A stretch of 64,000 nt of DNA from Acinetobacter rongchengensis (GCF_003611475.1 NZ_RAXT01000002.1:1-64000), one strand, 5' to 3'. Counted from the first letter of the stretch, positions 35,916-45,525 are shown. Made by a program: numbers and translations. The notes: generated by a model not told the origin, from the letters alone.

Positions 35916-38498
35916 ATGTCCAAGAGTGGCTTTGGTCAAATGTATCGTCGGCTTTCGAGTAAGCTACTTGACCTTGTGGTAACACCACATGTTCTTGGAG
36001 AAGTTCCTACAGAAAACCAAACTTCTGATCATGAAACTCAAGAGAGTTCAACTTCAGAAAATACACATAAGATTACTTGTTATGTTCTGCAAAACTATTC
36101 ACGTAGTAATGCTTTGGTGGTTGATAGTGAAACTCGCCGTTTAAAGATTGCACCTGCTTTAGATCCATTACTTATTGGCAATCACACAGAAAAAGCAGCG
36201 GTTGTATTCTTACAGCAGCAAGATGAAAGCAATTTATTACGTGCTCCGATACATACATTTCCTCCACGACTACTCAGACTAATCGATGCTTTAGATGAAA
36301 ATCCCAACTTAGATATTGAATTAATCCCTGTAACGGTTCTTTGGGGCCGCTCACCAGATAAGGAAGATTCTTTATTTAAACTCTTGTTTACCGATACTTG
36401 GGCAACACCAAGCAAAGTTAAACAATTAATGAATATCGGCGTACATGGTCGTCAATCCTTTTTAGAATTCCATGAAACGAAATCGCTGCGTGAATTGGTG
36501 CAATACGCCAAAATTCATCACCCGAATATTTCTCCAGCGACTTATATTACCAACAGTTTAAATGATTATTTAGACCGTCAACGAGAAGTCATTCTCGGGC
36601 CTGATTTATCAGATCGCCGTAATGTGATGCAGTCTTTAATCAAAGCACCTGATGTTCAGGATGCGATTCGTAAAGAAAGTATTCGCTCTAAAACCAGCAT
36701 GATCGAATCTGAGCGTAAAGCCATTGGTTTTGTCAATGAAATTGCTTCCGACTACTCTGCTTCCGCAGTACGTTTTGCTGATATGGCGCTAACCCGCTTA
36801 TGGACTCAACTTTACGATGGTGTTGAAGTACATAACTTTAGTACTGTTCGTGAGTTGGTCAAAGACTATGAAGTGATTTATACCCCATGTCATCGTAGCC
36901 ATATTGATTATTTATTATTGTCTTATGTGATTTATAAACGTGGCTTGATGGTGCCGTATATTGCTGCGGGTGATAATTTAAATATGCCGTTTGTAGGTCA
37001 ATTATTACGTGGCGGTGGTGCATTCTTTATTCGCCGTTCATTCCGTGGTAATGCGCTTTATACCTCTGTCTTTAAAGAATATTTATTTAGTATTTTATCT
37101 CGCAACACGCCACTTGAGTATTTTATTGAAGGTGGTCGCTCTCGTACGGGTCGCCTACTTCCGCCTAAAACGGGTATGTTGGCCATGACAGTACATGGGC
37201 ATTTACGTGGTCGTGCCAAGCCAATCGTATTCATTCCAACATATATCGGTTATGAACGCTTAATGGAAGGTACAACCTATGTTGGGGAAATGAATGGTAA
37301 ACCCAAAGAATCGGAGTCGATTTGGGGCATCGTTCAGACCTTGAAAAAAATTGAACGTATTTTTGGTAAAGTCCATGTCAATTTTGGTGAACCTGTCTTT
37401 TTAGATGATTTACTCAAAGAGCACGGTGCGGACAAGATTAAGATTGAACACAATGATGATCCTATTCCTCAAGAAGTTTCCAATGCAGTTAGCAGTTCAG
37501 CGAATGCGATTTTGGAAAATATTAACCGTGCAGTAGTGATCAACCCTGTTTCGTTATTGTCACTGATTTTATTGGCAACACCAAAACATACACTTGATGA
37601 AGAAATCTGTATCAAGCAGCTCGATACCTATCGTAAGTTATTGACTGCGCTACCTTATGACAGTCGTACTCAAGTGACACCTCTTTCTGGTAAAGAAATC
37701 ATTGCTTATGGCTTGAAGTTAAAACTAATTAAACGCGTTCAGCATGTATTGGGCGATATTATCGCTATCGAAGATAATCAAGCCGTTTTACTGACTTATT
37801 TCCGTAATAATATTTTGCATGCCTTTGTTTTACCGTCATTGGTTGCAGCCTTAGTTGAACATAACGGTAAAATTAATCTGGCTGATTTAATTAATGTCAT
37901 TCGTACTCTTTATCCATTCTTAAAAGCAGAATTGTTCTTAAAATGGAAAGATGAAGAAATTAAAGATCAAGTTTGTGAATATGTGAAAGCATTAGCTCAA
38001 GCCAATTTAATTTCTGTTGATGACGAAGACTTTATTTACAGTCCAGCGCCAAACTCAGAAGATCATAACCAGCTTGCTGTTTTAGCTGCACCAGTTCGTC
38101 AAAGTCTTGAGCGTTATTACATGACTTTAGCTTTGATCACGCAACGTGGTTCCGGAAATATTTCAACCAATCAAGTTGAAGTATTAAGCCACTTGCTAGG
38201 ACAACGTCTGTCTGTACTGTATGAATTCAATTCACCTGAGTTTTTCGATAAAGCCTTATTCCAAAGCTTTATCAAGGTACTGACCGAGCAAGGGTATATT
38301 GGCAAAAATGAAGAAGGCGCAATTGTTTTTGATGAACAATTCCGCAATGTTGCACAGTATGCAAATCTTGTTTTAGATGATGTAACGCTACAAATGCTTC
38401 AACACATCACTTCATTTACCGATGAGGAATTGAAAGAAGCTTTAGATGCTGTTGCAGCGCAACAAGCCAAGAAACGTTTAATTCGTAAGAAGAAGTAA
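35916..38498 (+). CDS. plsB: Glycerol-3-phosphate 1-O-acyltransferase
   Basis: PlsB makes lysophosphatidic acid from acyl-ACP or acyl-CoA at the inner membrane, the first step of phospholipid synthesis. The 860-residue length is typical (E. coli 807). Acyltransferase block I H326-R-S-H-I-D331, block II G-G-A-F-F-I-R-R-S-F-R-G-N, block III F-I-E-G-G-R-S-R-T-G-R and block IV I-V-F-I-P-T-Y-I-G-Y-E-R are all present. A TAGGAG precedes the ATG. It is a single-gene unit next to an A+T-rich cassette. Confidence 0.96.
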   Translation: MSKSGFGQMYRRLSSKLLDLVVTPHVLGEVPTENQTSDHETQESSTSENTHKITCYVLQNYSRSNALVVDSETRRLKIAPALDPLLIGNHTEKAAVVFLQQQDESNLLRAPIHTFPPRLLRLIDALDENPNLDIELIPVTVLWGRSPDKEDSLFKLLFTDTWATPSKVKQLMNIGVHGRQSFLEFHETKSLRELVQYAKIHHPNISPATYITNSLNDYLDRQREVILGPDLSDRRNVMQSLIKAPDVQDAIRKESIRSKTSMIESERKAIGFVNEIASDYSASAVRFADMALTRLWTQLYDGVEVHNFSTVRELVKDYEVIYTPCHRSHIDYLLLSYVIYKRGLMVPYIAAGDNLNMPFVGQLLRGGGAFFIRRSFRGNALYTSVFKEYLFSILSRNTPLEYFIEGGRSRTGRLLPPKTGMLAMTVHGHLRGRAKPIVFIPTYIGYERLMEGTTYVGEMNGKPKESESIWGIVQTLKKIERIFGKVHVNFGEPVFLDDLLKEHGADKIKIEHNDDPIPQEVSNAVSSSANAILENINRAVVINPVSLLSLILLATPKHTLDEEICIKQLDTYRKLLTALPYDSRTQVTPLSGKEIIAYGLKLKLIKRVQHVLGDIIAIEDNQAVLLTYFRNNILHAFVLPSLVAALVEHNGKINLADLINVIRTLYPFLKAELFLKWKDEEIKDQVCEYVKALAQANLISVDDEDFIYSPAPNSEDHNQLAVLAAPVRQSLERYYMTLALITQRGSGNISTNQVEVLSHLLGQRLSVLYEFNSPEFFDKALFQSFIKVLTEQGYIGKNEEGAIVFDEQFRNVAQYANLVLDDVTLQMLQHITSFTDEELKEALDAVAAQQAKKRLIRKKK

Positions 38499-38510
38499 AT
38501 CCAATATTCT

Positions 38511-38539
38511 TTTTTCTCCTTTCCTGAGGAGAGAAAAGA
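38511..38539. repeat. CTCCTT/AGGAGAG palindrome after plsB
   Basis: TTTTCTCCT pairs with AGGAGAGAAAA with a two-base slip, 12 bases past plsB. It is related in composition to the CTCTCC palindromes near 43.9, 52.7 and 56.8 kb. No T run follows. Confidence 0.45.
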
Positions 38540-38751
38540 GTACTATATACTTAAAAAATTTAAAGTTTTTATTAAAACATTATTTTTTATTGGTTAATCG
38601 ACAAGTTTCATAACATTAAGTTATTACAATAAATTCATTTACCTATTGTTTTTAACTAAAAAATATGAATATATAGAAATAATTCTACAAATAAAAGATA
38701 GGGTTCTAAGGAAAAATATATTAGAATTCCTCTGCCTTAAGGGAGAGACAA

Positions 38752-39027
38752 ATGACTATGAAGGCTTTTTTTGAAAATTTTTTAGCAACTTATAAAGCAA
38801 CTTATGAAATTGAAAAAAAATTACTCATCGAAAAACAAGATGAGCAAATTGATTCGCTTAAAGTTAGTGTAAGTATGGGGCAAAATATTGATGAAAAAAA
38901 GCTATTAGAAATAGTTAAAAGATATGTATCGGCTGTAAATCAAGTAAATAATATGAAGACATATACTTATATAACCTCAAATAATCCTATAGATCATTTG
39001 ATCTATGGCTTCAAAAAGGTTCATTAA
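38752..39027 (+). CDS. Unknown small protein, first gene of A+T-rich pair
   Basis: I do not recognise this 91-residue protein. It looks alpha-helical and soluble: charged Lys/Glu stretches (about 18-35 and 50-62) with no signal peptide or membrane segment. GGGAGAGA directly before the ATG is a strong ribosome binding site. The third codon, also ATG, is an alternative start. It lies nine bases before the next gene and should be co-transcribed with it. Base composition is clearly more A+T-rich than plsB and recG. Confidence 0.65.
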   Translation: MTMKAFFENFLATYKATYEIEKKLLIEKQDEQIDSLKVSVSMGQNIDEKKLLEIVKRYVSAVNQVNNMKTYTYITSNNPIDHLIYGFKKVH

Positions 39028-39036
39028 TAGTAATAT

Positions 39037-39960
39037 ATGGGTTTATTATTTCTAATACCTATTTTAGTCTGTGGCTTTTATTTTCTATCAAAAAGCCACT
39101 TTCATCGTCATAAGTTTCAAAAATTAGATGGGCAACAATTATACTTAAAATCCGCATTGTTTGGGATCGTTTTTACTACATTGGCATTTCTTTTAACTAG
39201 TTGGTTGATAGCTCAGAATAAGTACATCTTATTTGAAGCTATAAATTTAAAGGAAATTAAAACTAACCTTACAAATCAGATTTTAGATTCCTTATATGGA
39301 AATCATTCCAACTCTGATGAATCTAAACGCGTTATTTCATTTTATATATTCTTTATTTTTACTTTTATTAATTCGATTATATGTACTTGGATTGGTGTTA
39401 AATTATATAAATATTTATTTATTTTGAAAGAATATATAAAAATTACTAATAAATTTTTAAAATTACAATTATTTATTCAAACACTTTCCTTAACAATCTT
39501 AAAAATTTTCCCTAAATTACATATATTTAGTACCAAAATGATTCTTGCTTATAAAGCTCATAATACAGGACTTGAATCTATCAAAAAAGAAATTAAAGAT
39601 CCCTTAAGCAATTTACTATATTCATCAATTTTAGTTAGTGATGATGAATCCCTAAATAACTCTAATAAGCTTTTACTTTTAACCATGAGTGATAGAAAGG
39701 TTTATATCGGTCAAATATTAGGATTTGGTAAAGAAGATGAAAGATTTTCCTTAACTAGCGAAACTTTTATTTTTTTACCATATCAAAGTGGTTATAGAAA
39801 TAAATATGATAAATCAGTTACTATAACAACTTCCTATATCGAGGTAATTAAAAATACAGATAATCTTGATGAAATAACAATCATTTTAAACAAGCTAAAT
39901 ATAATATCAGCTGTTAAATTTGATGAAAAAAGATTTAATTCTATACCTGTTAATAAATAG
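39037..39960 (+). CDS. Unknown membrane protein, second gene of A+T-rich pair
   Basis: The 307-residue protein has three hydrophobic segments (about 2-16, 33-54, and 100-125), then a possible amphipathic region at 140-160, then a soluble domain. That domain contains L-L-L-T-M-S-D-R-K-V-Y-I-G-Q-I-L-G-F-G, resembling small beta-barrel modules in which a short loop precedes a Y/V-x-G turn. No family could be named. The ribosome binding site is weak, so translation may be coupled to the 91-residue gene. Very low G+C suggests recent acquisition. Confidence 0.65.
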   Translation: MGLLFLIPILVCGFYFLSKSHFHRHKFQKLDGQQLYLKSALFGIVFTTLAFLLTSWLIAQNKYILFEAINLKEIKTNLTNQILDSLYGNHSNSDESKRVISFYIFFIFTFINSIICTWIGVKLYKYLFILKEYIKITNKFLKLQLFIQTLSLTILKIFPKLHIFSTKMILAYKAHNTGLESIKKEIKDPLSNLLYSSILVSDDESLNNSNKLLLLTMSDRKVYIGQILGFGKEDERFSLTSETFIFLPYQSGYRNKYDKSVTITTSYIEVIKNTDNLDEITIILNKLNIISAVKFDEKRFNSIPVNK

Positions 39961-40093
39961 AGTTAGTATTTAATCATTCATCAAATTCACGCAGACGCTT
40001 AATTTCAATCATGAGAATTTTAGCTTATTCTTACTTAATGATATTCAATCAAATACTGTATAAAAATATTTTCACATAAGAACTTACTTTTTA

Positions 40094-40879
40094 TCAAGAA
40101 TTGTCATGTTGCAACTCAAACCCACTCTCCACCATCCTCTTTGCAAAAATCCTTTTCCCCATCTCCCTCTCACCTTCCAAAACCAACTCAGGCAAACCCA
40201 ACTCACGTTGAATTTTTAAAATCATTTCATGCAAAGGAATCGGTTGGTTATTCGTACAAATATACGATTTTTCAGTACGTTCCACGTGAAGCAAATGCGC
40301 AAGGAAACCAGCCAAATCATCAATATGAATTCGATTAGACCAATGAATATTGGGGTAAGTTTTTGTCGTTTTGGCAAGTTTTTGCATACGTGCAACTGAA
40401 GTGCCGTAAATTCCAGTCGGTCTGACAATGACACATTCTTTAGGGTAAGCCCGTTGCCATAATTGCTCCATTTTCAATAACAATCGTCCCTGTTCATCAC
40501 TTGGAATAGTTTCAGAATCATCATCAATACGTTCTCCATGACTTTCACCATAAACACGTGTGGACGACACGACAATAATTCTTTGAATCGAGTGATCTTG
40601 TAAAGCATTCACAATCGGCTGAACAGAATTAACATAGGTTTGCTGATAATTTTCAATTGGACTTTGAGAACTATCACGTGATGGTGCAAGTAGTACATAA
40701 ACCGCATCAATCGCTTGAACTTGCGACAAATCCAGTTGTTGGATATCCTGAGTGAGATGTTGAGCAAAATCATCATCTTTCAGACTGCGACTCACTGTGG
40801 TAATTTGGTGATCTTGTTGAAATAATTGTTTAGCAACACGTTGCGATGTTTTACCATAACCAATAAATAGAATATGCAT
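40094..40879 (-). CDS. NAD(P)-dependent epimerase/SDR-type protein
   Basis: The 261-residue protein has an extended SDR fold, similar to YeeZ-like proteins. The dinucleotide motif I-G-Y-G-K-T-S-Q-R-V-A is at 5-15, V-V-S-S-T-R-V-Y-G-E holds the Ser/Tyr pair, and V-R-P-T-G-I-Y-G follows. The substrate is not known. The start at 40879 has AGG seven bases upstream; the longer frame from 40918 is unlikely. It is divergent from recG, 60 bases away. Confidence 0.85.
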   Translation of the reverse strand: MHILFIGYGKTSQRVAKQLFQQDHQITTVSRSLKDDDFAQHLTQDIQQLDLSQVQAIDAVYVLLAPSRDSSQSPIENYQQTYVNSVQPIVNALQDHSIQRIIVVSSTRVYGESHGERIDDDSETIPSDEQGRLLLKMEQLWQRAYPKECVIVRPTGIYGTSVARMQKLAKTTKTYPNIHWSNRIHIDDLAGFLAHLLHVERTEKSYICTNNQPIPLHEMILKIQRELGLPELVLEGEREMGKRIFAKRMVESGFELQHDNS

Positions 40880-40939
40880 CAAATGACCTATTCTGCAAAA
40901 CCGATTTTTAAAAATCAATTTAACCTAAGTTGAGGGGAC

Positions 40940-42985
40940 ATGGCTGCCGTCCACCAATTACAAGGGCTTGGCAATGCCGCCGCTGCCTTGCTTGAAAAGC
41001 TTAATATTTTCAGCACAGATGATTTGCTGTTTCATTTGCCACGTGACTATGAAGATCGTAGCACGATCATTCCCATGAACCAATTACAAGTTGGTCGCAG
41101 CTACCTGCTTGAAGGTATCGTCAAATCGATTGATATGCCACCCGGTAAACGCAAATCGATGGCCATTTTATTGCAAGATGATTTTGGCAAAGTCACTTTA
41201 CGTTTCTACCATATTTATAAGGCATTGATGGATCGTGCCAAAGCAGGCAATCGTTTAAGAATCTTCGGTGAAGTCCGTGTCGGCGCACGTGGTTTAGAGT
41301 TATATCATCCTGAAATCCAACTGATTACTGAGCATACACCGCTTCCAAAAACTCAGCTCACGGCAATCTACCCTGCAACTGAAGGTTTAACACAACCCAA
41401 ACTCCGTGAATATGTTAAACAAGCTTTAAAACATCATGCCGATGATTTACCTGAATTACTTCCTGAAAAATTCACCAATGGTTATGCCTTAAATCAAGCA
41501 TTAGAATATATCCATCATCCTCCTGTAGATGCCAATATGTTGCAGCTTTCACAAGGCTCACATCCTGCGCAGCAACGTTTAATTTTTGAAGAATTAGTGG
41601 CACACCAAATTAGTTTACTGACACGACGTGCTTTCATTCAGCAAATTGCAGCGCCTTCATTTTTACCCAGTAAAACCTTTGCTAAGCAGCTTTTAGCCAG
41701 TTTACCCTTTGAAATGACCAATGCCCAAAAACGTGTTTCCAATGAAATATCCAAGGACTTAAAGCAAAACAAACCAATGCTACGTTTGGTTCAAGGTGAT
41801 GTAGGTGCAGGAAAAACCTTGGTTGCAGGTGTAGCAGCATGTCATGCCCTAGAAGAAGGCTGGCAAGTCGCTTTAATGGCACCGACTGAAATCTTAGCGG
41901 AACAACATTATTTAAATTTTAAAAAATGGTTTGAACCACTGGGTTTAAATGTATCTTGGCTTTCAGGTAAACAAAAAGGCAAAGCCCGTACAGCTGCGGA
42001 ACTGACCCTAAAAGATGGTACAGCCAATGTGATCGTTGGAACGCATGCTTTATTTCAGGACAATGTTGAATTTGCCAAACTTGGCTTAGTCATTATTGAC
42101 GAACAGCATCGTTTTGGCGTAGATCAACGCTTAGCTCTACGTAATAAAGGCGTAAACAATACCACGCCACATCAACTGGTCATGACAGCAACACCGATTC
42201 CCCGTACCCTCGCCATGTCTGCTTATGGTGATTTGGACACATCTGTGATTGATGAACTTCCACCGGGACGTACACCGATTCAGACTGTGACCATTCCGCT
42301 AGATCGACGAGAAGAAGTCCTTAATCGGATTGCCACCAATTGCGCTGAAGGTAAGCAAGCCTATTGGGTTTGTACACTGGTGGAACAGTCAGAAACCTTG
42401 GATGCTCAAGCTGCCGAAGCGACCTATCAGGAAGTTAAACAACGCTTTCCACAGCTCAATATTGGCTTAGTTCACGGTAAGATGAAAGCTGATGAAAAAC
42501 AAACGGTCATGCAACAGTTTAAAGACAATCAATTACAGCTCTTAATTGCAACCACTGTAATTGAAGTGGGTGTAGATGTGCCTAATGCATCCATTATGGT
42601 GATTGAAAATGCTGAGCGTTTAGGGCTTTCTCAATTGCATCAATTACGTGGACGAGTGGGTCGAGGTGCGACAGCAAGTTTCTGCGCCCTACTCTATAAA
42701 AATCCGTTATCACAAAATGGACAGGAACGTTTACGGATCATGCGTGAAACCAATGATGGTTTTATCATTGCAGAAAAAGATTTAGAAATTCGAGGACCGG
42801 GTGAGCTACTCGGCACTAAACAAACGGGGGATATGGGTTTTCGTGTTGCCAAGTTAGAACGTGATGACCATTTACTCAATCAAGCACATTATGTGGCTGC
42901 TCAAGTCTTAAAAGACTATCCTGAAAATGCAGAAGCTTTACTCAAACGATGGTTACCTGAAGCACCGAGGTATGCATATGTGTAG
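40940..42985 (+). CDS. recG: ATP-dependent DNA helicase RecG
   Basis: RecG regresses stalled replication forks and processes branched DNA. The 681-residue protein has the N-terminal wedge (OB) domain. Helicase motifs are I G-D-V-G-A-G-K-T (286-293), Ia A-P-T-E-I-L-A-E-Q, II D-E-Q-H-R-F-G, III T-A-T-P-I-P-R-T, and VI Q-L-R-G-R-V-G-R-G. The length is close to E. coli RecG (693). Confidence 0.97.
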   Translation: MAAVHQLQGLGNAAAALLEKLNIFSTDDLLFHLPRDYEDRSTIIPMNQLQVGRSYLLEGIVKSIDMPPGKRKSMAILLQDDFGKVTLRFYHIYKALMDRAKAGNRLRIFGEVRVGARGLELYHPEIQLITEHTPLPKTQLTAIYPATEGLTQPKLREYVKQALKHHADDLPELLPEKFTNGYALNQALEYIHHPPVDANMLQLSQGSHPAQQRLIFEELVAHQISLLTRRAFIQQIAAPSFLPSKTFAKQLLASLPFEMTNAQKRVSNEISKDLKQNKPMLRLVQGDVGAGKTLVAGVAACHALEEGWQVALMAPTEILAEQHYLNFKKWFEPLGLNVSWLSGKQKGKARTAAELTLKDGTANVIVGTHALFQDNVEFAKLGLVIIDEQHRFGVDQRLALRNKGVNNTTPHQLVMTATPIPRTLAMSAYGDLDTSVIDELPPGRTPIQTVTIPLDRREEVLNRIATNCAEGKQAYWVCTLVEQSETLDAQAAEATYQEVKQRFPQLNIGLVHGKMKADEKQTVMQQFKDNQLQLLIATTVIEVGVDVPNASIMVIENAERLGLSQLHQLRGRVGRGATASFCALLYKNPLSQNGQERLRIMRETNDGFIIAEKDLEIRGPGELLGTKQTGDMGFRVAKLERDDHLLNQAHYVAAQVLKDYPENAEALLKRWLPEAPRYAYV

Positions 42986-43216
42986 TGTCACAACCCTATC
43001 AGTTTTGAGTAAATGTATTTTCATCATCAAAATATAAAAAGCTCCTCCCTTTGAAAAAAGAGAGGTTGAGAGATTACATCTATAAATAAATACCAAATAA
43101 ACATCATTGAAAATAATACGGATTTGTATTTTCGATTTAAATAGCGATAAATAACATTGCGCTCAAATCACAACTATGCAAAATTAACGCTCAATAAAAA
43201 TAATAAAGCGAATTCT

Positions 43217-43846
43217 ATGCTCCAATTGATCAATCAACTCCTTCACAAAGGCATGCAAAGCATTTCCCCTTGCCTACTTTGTGGCATCGACCAACAACAA
43301 ACTCATTCACTTTGCACAGATTGTTGGAACCATTTGCCGTGGTACAAACAACACATTGAAAGGCATCAACAGAATATTTTATGCGCACATCACTATAGCT
43401 TTCCAATCGATCGGGTCATTCAAACTTATAAATATGAACAACAGTTACACTATCAAACCTTACTCGCCCACAGCCTATTAAATTTGAGACTCCCCAAAGT
43501 TCAAGCCATCGTCCCAATGCCGATTTCTACAGAACGCTTAAAAGAACGTGGCTATAACCAAATGTTGATCATTGCCAAAATGATGGCAATAGAACTCAAA
43601 ATACCTGTGTGGCAACCTGTCATTCGTGAAGCACAGCATTCACAAAAAGGCTTGAGTCGTATAGAACGATTAGAAAATATCGAACAACAATTTCAAATCA
43701 TCCGAACTGAACGAAGAAAATATAAAAAAGTGTTAATTATTGATGATGTTGTAACAACAGGTAGCTCAGTTCATGCCTTAAAGCAAGCACTCGAAAACTT
43801 AGGCTGTCAGCAAGTACATACCGCTTGTATCGCAGCTGCAAAGTAA
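43217..43846 (+). CDS. comF: ComF family protein (phosphoribosyltransferase-like)
   Basis: ComF-type proteins are linked to uptake of transforming DNA in naturally competent bacteria. The 209-residue protein has an N-terminal zinc ribbon C-L-L-C ... C-T-D-C and a phosphoribosyltransferase fold with the PRPP motif V-L-I-I-D-D-V-V-T-T-G-S-S. It also has the conserved R-L-K-E-R-G-Y-N-Q. The ATG at 43217 is preferred because the family begins just before the first cysteines; an in-frame start at 43157 would add 20 residues. A 41-bp repeat array follows the stop codon. Confidence 0.88.
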   Translation: MLQLINQLLHKGMQSISPCLLCGIDQQQTHSLCTDCWNHLPWYKQHIERHQQNILCAHHYSFPIDRVIQTYKYEQQLHYQTLLAHSLLNLRLPKVQAIVPMPISTERLKERGYNQMLIIAKMMAIELKIPVWQPVIREAQHSQKGLSRIERLENIEQQFQIIRTERRKYKKVLIIDDVVTTGSSVHALKQALENLGCQQVHTACIAAAK

Positions 43847-43868
43847 TTAAAAAAGTCCTCTCTTAAGG

Positions 43869-44254
43869 AAGAGAGTGAGAGAGGGATCTTAAATACTTCA
43901 CTCCCTTTTGGGAAAGGTTGAGAGGGATCTTAGATACTTCTCTGCCTTTGGAAGGAATTGAGAGAGGATTTAAACACTTCTCTCCCTTTGGGAGAGACTG
44001 AGAGAGGAAACTTAAACACTTCTCTCCCTTTGGGAGAGACTGAGAGAGGAAACTTAAACACTTCTCTCCCTTTGAGAGAGACCGAGAGAGGGAACTAAAA
44101 TACCTCTTTCCCTTTTGGGAAAGACTGAGAGGGATCTTAAACACTTCTCTCCCTTTGGTAGAGACCGAGAGAGGGATCTTAAACACTTCTCCCCTTTTAG
44201 GAGAGACTGAGAGAGGGATCTTAAATACTTCTCTCTGGGAGAGATTGAGAGAGG
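43869..44254. repeat. Tandem array of about nine 41-bp palindromic units
   Basis: Units of 38-43 bases repeat head to tail between comF and the NUDIX gene. A typical unit reads GAGAGACTGAGAGAGG, then AAACTTAAACACTT, then CTCTCCCTTTGG. In the best copies the end of one unit and the start of the next give the perfect palindrome CTCTCCC-TTT-GGGAGAG (near 43980-43996 and 44022-44038). The middle copies are nearly identical and the outer ones diverge. ORFs on the minus strand through the array are by-products. Confidence 0.9.
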
Positions 44255-44258
44255 GTAA

Positions 44259-44651
44259 TTATGCAAGAATTTGCTTACACCACGGAATCACCACTTCTTT
44301 CGTTAATGGTGCAAGTAAAGTCTGATCATCATCTAAATTAATCCATTTCATTTCCGCAATTTCAGCATCAATCTTAGGTACTTGATTTAAATCAACTTGA
44401 TAGACATAACTCACCAATTGATGATCGGCTTCATTGGCAGCCTGTGTTTCAAACCGACCAATAAACTGTTGAATGGTGGCTTTGACACCAATTTCTTCAT
44501 GAATTTCACGAAGCATAGTTTGTTCAGGCAGCTCATTCACTTCAAGCTTTCCACCCACTTGCATAAAAAATTGGGTATTTTTCTTTCTCACCAATAACAA
44601 TTGATTTTGTTCATTCAAAATCACTGCGGCGGCAACGGTAATCACATTCAT
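44259..44651 (-). CDS. NUDIX hydrolase
   Basis: A 130-residue NUDIX enzyme that should hydrolyse a nucleoside diphosphate linked to another group. The full NUDIX box is present: G-K-L-E-V-N-E-L-P-E, then Q-T-M-L-R-E-I-H-E-E-I-G, matching G-x5-E-x7-R-E-x2-E-E-x-G. It begins with a MutT-like strand M-N-V-I-T-V-A-A-A-V-I-L. The substrate is not known. Two palindromes of the same type lie directly upstream, so it is probably repressed by an unidentified regulator. Confidence 0.92.
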   Translation of the reverse strand: MNVITVAAAVILNEQNQLLLVRKKNTQFFMQVGGKLEVNELPEQTMLREIHEEIGVKATIQQFIGRFETQAANEADHQLVSYVYQVDLNQVPKIDAEIAEMKWINLDDDQTLLAPLTKEVVIPWCKQILA

Positions 44652-44673
44652 ATTTTATTAAAACAAATTTAAA

Positions 44674-44716
44674 CACAATATATTGTGCCATTAATAAAAT
44701 TAAAACAATATATTGT
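44674..44716 (-). promoter_or_regulatory. Twin palindromic operator upstream of NUDIX gene
   Basis: CACAATATATTGTG (44674-44687) and ACAATATATTGT (44705-44716) share the same core and are centred exactly 30 bases apart, about three helical turns. The nearer lies 23 bases before the NUDIX ATG and 66 bases after the preceding gene stop codon. This fits a dimeric regulator binding twice on one face of the helix. Confidence 0.65.
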
Positions 44717-44751
44717 GTTAATAGCAAATATCGATATCAGCTTCAGATTAT

Positions 44752-45369
44752 TTAGCCAAACTTCTTATCTGCTTGATCTAGCTTTACCAATTCCTCACGG
44801 TCTTTAACGCCCCATTTCGGTTCAGGTGCTTGATAATTTTCAAACTTATTTAAAATCTCTTCAATAGATGCAGACTGAATCAGTTGATCAGTAAAACGTG
44901 CCTTAGAGAAACCTTTATCCGTAGTGAGTTGAATAAATTTAAGTAAATCATCATAGAAACCATCAACATTTAAAAATGCACATGGTTTTAAATGAATCCC
45001 CAATTGCGCCCAAGTCCATTGTTCAAAAATTTCTTCAATCGTTCCCGCACCGCCGGGTAAAGCAATAAATCCATCGGATAATTCAGACATTTTAGTTTTG
45101 CGTTCATGCATATTTTTGACAATATACAATTCCGTTAGGTCAGGATGAGCCAGTTCACGATCGACTAAGCCTTGAGGAATAACCCCCAAAACTTGACCAC
45201 CTGCGGCCAATGCACTGTCTGCAACAATGCCCATTAAGCCAGAACGACCACCACCATAAACCAAGGTTTTACCTTGTTTGGCGATAGTTTCACCAGTCAG
45301 TTGGGCAATATTGGCAAAGATGGGATCTGAACCTAAAGAAGAACCACAGAAAATAGCAATAGAATTCAT
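44752..45369 (-). CDS. LOG-family protein (TIGR00730)
   Basis: The 205-residue Rossmann-like protein carries the LOG signature P-G-G-A-G-T-I-E-E (residues about 108-116) and G-G-G-R-S-G-L-M-G. In plants and some bacteria LOG enzymes remove ribose 5-phosphate from cytokinin nucleotides or related N6-modified AMP; in this organism purine nucleotide 5'-monophosphate hydrolysis is the likely reaction. It is transcribed toward the NUDIX gene but separated by the operator region. Confidence 0.9.
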   Translation of the reverse strand: MNSIAIFCGSSLGSDPIFANIAQLTGETIAKQGKTLVYGGGRSGLMGIVADSALAAGGQVLGVIPQGLVDRELAHPDLTELYIVKNMHERKTKMSELSDGFIALPGGAGTIEEIFEQWTWAQLGIHLKPCAFLNVDGFYDDLLKFIQLTTDKGFSKARFTDQLIQSASIEEILNKFENYQAPEPKWGVKDREELVKLDQADKKFG

Positions 45370-45525
45370 AAATTTAACCTAATTTTAATTTTGTCATGCT
45401 ACAGTGACACATGAACAATTCAGATTTTTTTTGCAAAAGAACGATGTAATCAGTGTTTTTCCTGAAATCCTTGTCTAAAATACACACATCGATTTAACAC
45501 TACAGCGCAAGGGAGAAAAGACACT

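Noticed and set aside
43869-44254. Possible CRISPR array
   Set aside because: The units repeat over their whole length, with no unique spacers, and no cas genes are near.
43863-44266. Minus-strand ORFs of 70-107 codons with repeated S-L-P-K-G-E-K-C-L peptide
   Set aside because: They are translations of the 41-bp DNA repeat array. The unit length varies between 38 and 43 bases, so the frame shifts between copies, and no ribosome binding site or family match supports a gene.
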